A stretch of 64,000 nucleotides of DNA from Drosophila miranda. Its lineage: Eukaryota > Arthropoda > Insecta > Diptera > Drosophilidae. The stretch spans positions 7,068,001 through 7,132,000 of the forward strand of contig NC_046674.1 of assembly GCF_003369915.1 (NCBI RefSeq), in the 5' to 3' direction. Positions 58,701 to 64,000 of the stretch are shown piece after piece. Under the pieces are notes generated by a model. The model was not told the DNA's origin and ran no database searches. It saw nothing but the letters and a program-made list of their open reading frames with translations. The translations under genes and the position numbers were made by a program. The first letter of the stretch is position 1, and each line of letters opens with the position of its first letter.

Positions 58701-61700
58701 AGAGTGGCTTCGATCTGTTGGTCGTAGACGGTGACCAGGTCATAGAAAGCTGACTTCACCTCGTAATCAGTTTTGGGCTTCAGAAAACCCTCTAGGAACA
58801 GGGGACCACATTGCTTGACCAACTCCAGAGACACTTTATAGTATTCCTGGAGTTTTATTTCACTGATTTGGTGGTTTCTCATGTCTCTTCCGGGCGGGCA
58901 CTACCAATTTTTCCATCGCAGCAGCTGTTGTAGCAAAGCTTTTTGTGAGCTTTTCCCCAGAAATTCCAGTCCAAAATTGGAATGATAAAGTTTTATTTAT
59001 TTGAATGTTTACTCTAATCTGTGCTCGCTCTCTCGAAGAGTCTACATTTTTATTACAAACTATATATAATGTTTTGTTTTTTTGTGTCCCCGGACTCTAC
59101 TTGAATGTGTAGCTCTTTATCTGATTGGCCTCCTCGATAAGACTAATCACATTCTGGGCTAACTCCTCCGTGGAGGCGCACACGCAATCCGGCTTCATCA
59201 CATCGAATTTCCCGCCATTCGTATGGCAAACGGTGCCCCCGGCTTCCGTGAGGATAATGGCACCGGCAGCTATGTCCCAGGGCTTCAGATCCTCCACATG
59301 GTAGGCGTCACACTGGCCGGTGGCCACGTAGCAGAGGGTCAGGGCTGCGCTGCCGAAGCACCTCGTTCCGGTGGCATTGGAGGCCAGCTTGTACAGGCGC
59401 TTGATATTCTTGTCCCGAACGGCGGCAGCGTGAATCAAAGAGATCTCGTAGGCAATCACAGCTTGGTTGATCTGCAAGAGAGAGGATAGGATACAAAGAG
59501 AGAAAGAGTTGAGAGGAGAGCTTAGAGCTTTTGGGCTGTGAGAGAACGACGCTAATCAACGTTAATGCTCTCTCTCGCTCGCGCGAATTCCAGTAAATCA
59601 AGGTCGCGCGAGGGAGGGAGTGAGGTGAGGTGTAGTGCATGCACAGTTATTTTGTGATTTTCGTGTATCTTGTTTGCGGGTTCTTGCTATTTCCATCATT
59701 CATTATATAAGCTTTCTCTCACCGTCGTCACTTTGGATGTGCTTATGGGCTCGCCATTGAGGAAGGCGCCGTGTCCCTTCCAGGCGGAGAACAGCTCATT
59801 TGCCGGCGGATTGTAGATGACGCCCACCACCAGCTCCTTGTTAATGGCCAGCCCCACGGAAATGCAACAGTGTGGGATTCTGTGTATGAAGTTCGTGGTG
59901 CCATCGATGGGATCTATGATCCAGGTGGGGGCATCCGTCAGTTCCGCCTGTCGCTGCGAGGCCGCCGACTCTTCCTCGCCAATGATGCGGGACTCGGGAA
60001 AGGCCGCGCTCAGTCCCTCGGTGAGAATGTCCTCAATCTGCTTGTCGTACACGGTGACCAGATCGTAAAAGTCCGACTTGACCTTGAAGTCGGTCTTCGC
60101 CTTCTGGTAGCCCTCCTGCATGAGGGGTCCGCACTTTAGCACCAGTTTGAGGGCCACATCGTAGTACTCCTTGAGCTTGGTCTCGCTGACGGGGGGGTTA
60201 CTCATTGTGATGGCTGCGGCGGCTGTTGTCGTTCAACTAAAATGCCATCGTAGTTGTGTGGGCGCAAGAACAAATGTAAACTGCAAAGCTCTTCGGCCAG
60301 AAGCTTTTTCCATTCACTAGAACTTTGAACTTTTGCCAAAAGAAGGAGAAGGCATGATAAGCGATAGAAGATAGAGTTCTGCATGCGCTGTGGGAATGCA
60401 ACCGTCAATGGATTGTGGGAGCAAATAGAAGTGCCACTAAGATGGATTACAATCGCAAACAGAGATCCGAGTTGCTGTCAATGTCATTCCATCTTTCGGA
60501 GTTTGCCCACAGATATATCAGAGGGGGAGGAGGAGGAGGAGCAAACAGATCAGTGCAGATCTGTGTGCTCCGCCTACATTATCTCTACAAAAAAGAGCTG
60601 TTTACAGAGAACAAAGTAGAGAAGAATGATGAAGGCAAAAGATAATTAGAGGAGCTAGAATGATGATTGGCCACATTTCGCATAGTTTATTATTTTTCCA
60701 ACAAAGATATTCATTCACTATCGCCACCCCCCACATGCTTCTCCTGGTCCGCCTTCCGTATGAGCTGCTCGATCTCCGCCCGCAGGGACTCGGTGCCAGC
60801 ACATATGAGGTCTGGCTTCATGATCTCAAAGGGGCCGCCATAGGGATGGGTTACCACACCGCCAGCCTCCCGGATAAGCAAGTAGCCGGCGGCACAGTCC
60901 CAGGGGAACATGTCCTCGATGTGGAAGGCATCCAGATTGCCGGCAGCGACCATGCACAGGGAATCCACCACAGCCGAGTAGGCCAGAAGGCTGGACAAAT
61001 GTAGAGCATAATGGATGAGCAAAAGGAAGATCCGTAAGGTCTTGTGCGGCACTTACCGCCTGGCATGCGATCCCACGTGATAGATGCGCTTGATGTGCTT
61101 GTTGCGGATCTTTGGGGCGTGCAGCAGACACACTTCGTAGGCCACATTGGCGTCATTCAGATGCTCGCAGCTGCTCACGTGGATGGCCTCGCCATTGCAG
61201 AAGGCGCCCTGCCCCAGCTTGGCGGTGTATAGCTTCTTCTGGGCGGGATTGTTGACCACTCCCAGCACGATCTGTTTGTGGATGGACAGGCCAATGGAGA
61301 CAGAGACATGGGGAATTTGTTTGATGAAATTGGACGTGCCATCGATGGGATCAATGATCCAGGTGGGGGCATCCGTTAGCTCCTTGGTCACATTGTTGTT
61401 CTTGTGCGTGTCCTCCTCCCCGATGAACTTGTGGTCCGGATAGCTGGCCAGTATCTGCTCCATGAGGAACTCCTCTATCTGATTGTCATAGGCGGTCACC
61501 ACGTTGTAGAACTCCCCATCCTTGAGGGACACTGCCTTGCCCGCGTTCTCGTAGCCCTCGAGGAGTATTGCTCCCGCTCGCACTGCCAGCGGATAGATGA
61601 AGGTGTAGAGCTCCTCAATTAGCTCCCTGCTGGCCGCCATCTCTAATGTCTGTTTGACTCTCTATAACTGTGCCTGTATCTGTTATCTGAATTGTGTGTC

Positions 61701-64000
61701 TGCTGCTAGAGAGATTGCGCTTCGTTCTGGCTCTGTTCTGTTTTGTTCTGTTCTGATTTGGCTTCGTGTGAATCAGGCACTGGAAGCATCCAACGGCCAG
61801 CAGCCGGCAGCCAGCGGCAGTCGAACGGGTTTTGTGTGACTAAAGCTTTTCCCTTTATTTGCTTTTGAATTGAATTTAACTTTTATTTATTCGGAAAAGC
61901 TCTCGCGGATGTGAACGCCAACTTTCAGTCACTAGAAACAATAGCTAATATCAGATCTCTCTCTATCTCTCTCTCATCCGTGCTCTCGTCGTGCTGCTTG
62001 CAGGCACCTGGCACACAACCGTGCATAGTCTCTCCGGGTGGACCCCCGGGCGGACCACCGCCGCCAGAGCGCTCCAGCCAGGAGAATCTGCACGCCCTGC
62101 AGCGGGCCATCGATTCGATGGAGGAGAAGGGACTGCAGGAGGATCCGCGCTACTCCCAGCTGCTGGCCATGCGGGCCACCTCGAAGCACCAGCATTTGAA
62201 TGGCAATCAGGTCAATCTGTTGCGCACACAAATCACTGCCTACCGGCTGCTGGCGCGGAATAAGCCCATATCCATGCAGATGCAGCAGGCGCTGCAGGCG
62301 GCCCAGCAGCAACCGCCGCCAGGGCCACCGATTGGGCCACCGGGCACGCCCGGAGGACCCCCGCCTGGGCCGCAGCAGCAGCAACAGCAGCATCCAGGTC
62401 AACCGCCAGTTCCACCTCAGCAGCAGCAGCAACAACAGCAGCAGCCGCCGCCAGTCACAGGAACGCCGCCGCAATGCTCCACACCGCCTGCCACTAGCCC
62501 GTACGGGCAGCCAGTGCCCGGCCAGAAACTGCAGGCGGTTCCTCCACCGCCGCACATGCAACAGGGCCAGCCTCTGCCGCCACAGCCTCCAGTGGTGGGA
62601 GGACCACCGCCCCAGCAGCAGCCGCCGCCTCCGCAACAGCCGCCATCGCAGCAGCAGCAGCAGCCACCGCCGGAGCAGCTGCAGCACCAGCTGCCGAACG
62701 GAGGCAAGCCACTGGCGATGGGTCCAGCTGGCGGTCAGCCGCTGATTCCACCATCTCCGATGCAGCAGCAGCAGCAGCCACAGCAGAGGAGTGCTCCGCC
62801 TGGCATGCCACCCGGTGCACAGGTGCCTCAGCCAGGGGGCCCACCGCGGCCTGGAGCCCCGCCCGGCCAGCATCAGCCGATGCCCAAGCCCAATCGAGTG
62901 ACCACCGTGGCCAAGCCGGTGGGTCTGGATCCCATCACGCTGCTGCAGGAGCGGGAGAACCGCATTGCGGCCAGAATCTCGCTGCGGATGCAGGAGCTGC
63001 AGCGCCTGCCCGCCACCATGTCAGAGGATTTGCGCATTCAAGCGGCCATCGAGCTGAGAGCCCTGCGGGTGCTCAACTTCCAGCGGCAGCTGCGCATGGA
63101 GTTCGTGCAGTGCACCAGACGGGACACCACCCTGGAGACGGCGCTGAACATCAAGTTCTACAAGCGGACCAAGAGGCAGGGTCTTCGAGAAGCACGGGCC
63201 ACCGAGAAACTGGAAAAGCAACAGAAACTGGAGGCCGAGCGGAAGCGGCGGCAGAAGCATCTGGAGTTCTTGGCTGCGGTGCTGCAGCACGGCAAGGATC
63301 TGAGGGAGTTCCACCGGAACAATAAGGTGAGTGAGAGGGCGAGAATGGCCATTAAAATGTCGGCTAATCCTTGGCATAATTCCCATTTCAGGCTCAGCTG
63401 GCGAGGATGAACAAGTCGGTGATGAACTACCATGCGAATGCCGAGCGTGAGCAGAAGAAGGAGCAGGAGCGCATCGAGAAGGAGCGCATGCGGCGCCTGA
63501 TGGCTGAGGACGAGGAGGGCTACCGCAAGCTGATCGATCAGAAGAAGGACAAGCGACTGGCCTTCCTGCTCTCGCAGACGGACGAGTACATCAGCAATCT
63601 CACGCAGATGGTCAAACAGCACAAGGACGATCAGATGAAGAAGAAGGAGGAGGAGGGCAAGCGCCTGCAGCTCTACAAGAAGGAGCTCCTCATGAGCGGC
63701 GAGTACATTGGCATCGATGAGAGCAGCATTGTGGCCGATATGCGGGTGAATGTGATCGAAACGTGCACCGGCAAAAAGCTTACCGGCGACGATGCCCCCA
63801 TGCTTAAGCATTTGTATCGCTGGCTCAGCATGCATCCTGGCTGGGACTGGATAGACGATGATGATGATGGCAGCGGCATTGGCGGTTCCATGGGTTCCAT
63901 GGGCATCAACGAGGACCACAAGCCAAAGCTGGAGGAGCAGCCGCAGCAGTCAACCGAAGATGTCACCGACAAGTCGGCGGCACCACCGCAGCCGGGCGAT
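55753..64000 (+). CDS. brm: Brahma SWI/SNF ATPase, N-terminal part (runs off window)
   Basis: Coding exons 55753-56026, 56097-56179 (acceptor at 56085 also possible), 62004-63326 and 63392-64000 onward. About 763 residues are in the window. Brahma is the ATPase of the fly BAP/PBAP nucleosome remodellers and a Trithorax-group activator. Seen here: a Pro/Gln/His-rich N-terminus; a QLQ domain (about 170-215); a long Pro/Gln-rich region; the HSA domain (about 480-560, starting [16 protein letters not shown]) that binds actin-related proteins; a charged helix ([18 protein letters not shown]); and a BRK domain (about 674-715, [20 protein letters not shown]). The SNF2 helicase and bromodomain lie beyond 64000. 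Both candidate acceptors for exon 2 keep frame and differ by four residues. The intron 56180-62003 hosts four opposite-strand genes. Confidence 0.97.
56408..57344 (-). CDS. inositol monophosphatase-like (paralog 1, CG9391 type)
   Basis: Minus-strand exons 56749-57344 and 56408-56690, joined in phase 2; 292 residues. The family is Mg2+-dependent, lithium-sensitive inositol monophosphatase, which releases free myo-inositol in phosphoinositide recycling. Catalytic motifs are present: KFIGEEE (metal-binding Glu), [12 protein letters not shown] (metal-binding DPIDGT loop) and [11 protein letters not shown] (metal-binding Asp and substrate loop). The start is the first in-frame ATG (MSQSAAGG); the frame is open upstream but has only a TTG. 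It lies inside the brm intron on the opposite strand. AATAAA is at 56388-56383. It is closest to paralog 4, with which it shares the single-intron structure and near-identical motif context. Confidence 0.93.
57854..58882 (-). CDS. inositol monophosphatase-like (paralog 2, CG17029 type)
   Basis: Minus-strand exons 58397-58882, 58206-58309 and 57854-58124; 286 residues. It has all IMPase motifs: [19 protein letters not shown] and [11 protein letters not shown]. It belongs with paralog 3 (shared [14 protein letters not shown] and CVCA(C/S)TEELAQNVI), not with paralogs 1 and 4. It has an extra intron before [10 protein letters not shown] that paralog 3 lacks. The acceptor of exon 3 was chosen by phase and by similarity to paralog 3. 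A poly(A) signal (57844-57839) begins only 10 bp after the stop. D. melanogaster has several such genes at the brm locus (CG17026-CG17029); one-to-one orthology is not decided here. Confidence 0.9.
59097..60205 (-). CDS. inositol monophosphatase-like (paralog 3, CG17028/17026 type)
   Basis: Minus-strand exons 59723-60205 and 59097-59471; 285 residues. The motifs [19 protein letters not shown] and [11 protein letters not shown] are complete. The first intron is in the same place and phase as in paralog 2 (before I-Q/N-Q-A-V), but at 251 bp it is longer. The second intron of paralog 2 is absent, so one of the two changed by intron gain or loss; clean loss from this gene is the simpler guess. 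A poly(A) signal lies at 59054-59049. The gap to paralog 2 is 214 bp, leaving little room for its promoter. Confidence 0.92.
60206..60710. other. spacer between IMPase paralogs 3 and 4
   Basis: 505 bp with no gene. It should contain the paralog 3 promoter next to 60206 and the paralog 4 3' end near 60690. A GGAGGAGGAGG run lies near 60525-60540. No TATA box or motif 1 is evident. Confidence 0.5.
60711..61640 (-). CDS. inositol monophosphatase-like (paralog 4, CG9391 type)
   Basis: Minus-strand exons 61057-61640 and 60711-60990; 287 residues. It carries [19 protein letters not shown] and [11 protein letters not shown], so all catalytic metal ligands are retained. It is very similar to paralog 1, including the start of the protein ([18 protein letters not shown]) and the same intron position and phase after HAR. 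A poly(A) signal lies at 60691-60686. It is the first gene met inside the brm intron from the 3' side, 363 bp from brm exon 3. The two sub-types alternate as 1-(2,3)-4 along the cluster. Confidence 0.93.
61641..62003. other. paralog 4 upstream region and end of brm intron
   Basis: 363 bp holding the paralog 4 promoter (minus) and the 3' splice region of the long brm intron, which ends in TGCTGCTTGCAG before 62004. TTCTGTTTTGTTCTGTTCTG repeats lie near 61733-61755. Confidence 0.5.

Noticed and set aside
61974-62873. 299-codon minus-strand frame opposite brm exon 3
   Set aside because: Low-complexity Leu/Arg-rich mirror of the Pro/Gln-rich brm coding sequence; no independent support.

Overview
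The window is nuclear DNA from a Drosophila species. Short GT-AG introns (often 55-75 bp), AATAAA poly(A) signals, CAG-rich glutamine tracts and fly core-promoter motifs all point that way. The encoded proteins match brm, DNApol-delta, Hip14, mib1, Arl1, mRpS31, HAGH1, Spc105R and the CTD phosphatase CG5830. Divergence and repeat content suggest a species outside the melanogaster group, possibly the obscura group. That placement is inference.

Layout. 1-2272: no gene seen. 2273-3322 (-): unrecognised membrane-associated protein. 4377-5571 (+): HAGH1, mitochondrial/cytosolic glyoxalase II. 5932-6568: 176-bp perfect inverted repeats that look like LTRs, with a young poly(A)-tailed retrocopy between them. 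7038-11384 (+): truncated Spc105R copy 1. 11345 onward: second copy of the same 5,144-bp segment, leading into a very long Spc105R copy 2 (12182-25245) with 83 tandem 34-residue MELT-like units. Copy 2 has a 1-base deletion relative to copy 1. 26642-30783 (+): mib1. 31026-32309 (-): mRpS31. 33732-40454 (+): CG5830-type phosphatase with a 5.5-kb first intron. 46050-48147 (-): Hip14. 49306-52649 (+): DNApol-delta. 52872-53630 (-): Arl1. 55753-64000 (+): 5' part of brm, whose 5.8-kb second coding intron holds four inositol-monophosphatase-like genes on the opposite strand.

Most genes are housekeeping genes: chromatin remodelling, replication, kinetochore, mitochondrial translation, Golgi traffic and glyoxal detoxification. 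Their promoters carry Ohler motif 1 (GGTCACACTG), motif 6 (GGTATATTT) and DRE (TATCGATA) rather than TATA boxes. Several of these promoters sit at the end of a dispersed repeat present in at least six or seven copies here.

The most unusual locus is Spc105R. One copy is open but cut off inside its repeat array and ends in retrocopy sequence that supplies a stop codon and a poly(A) signal. The other has the full 3' end but is frameshifted upstream. As written, neither copy encodes a full-length KNL1-family protein, so either the assembly is wrong here or the locus is being remodelled very rapidly.
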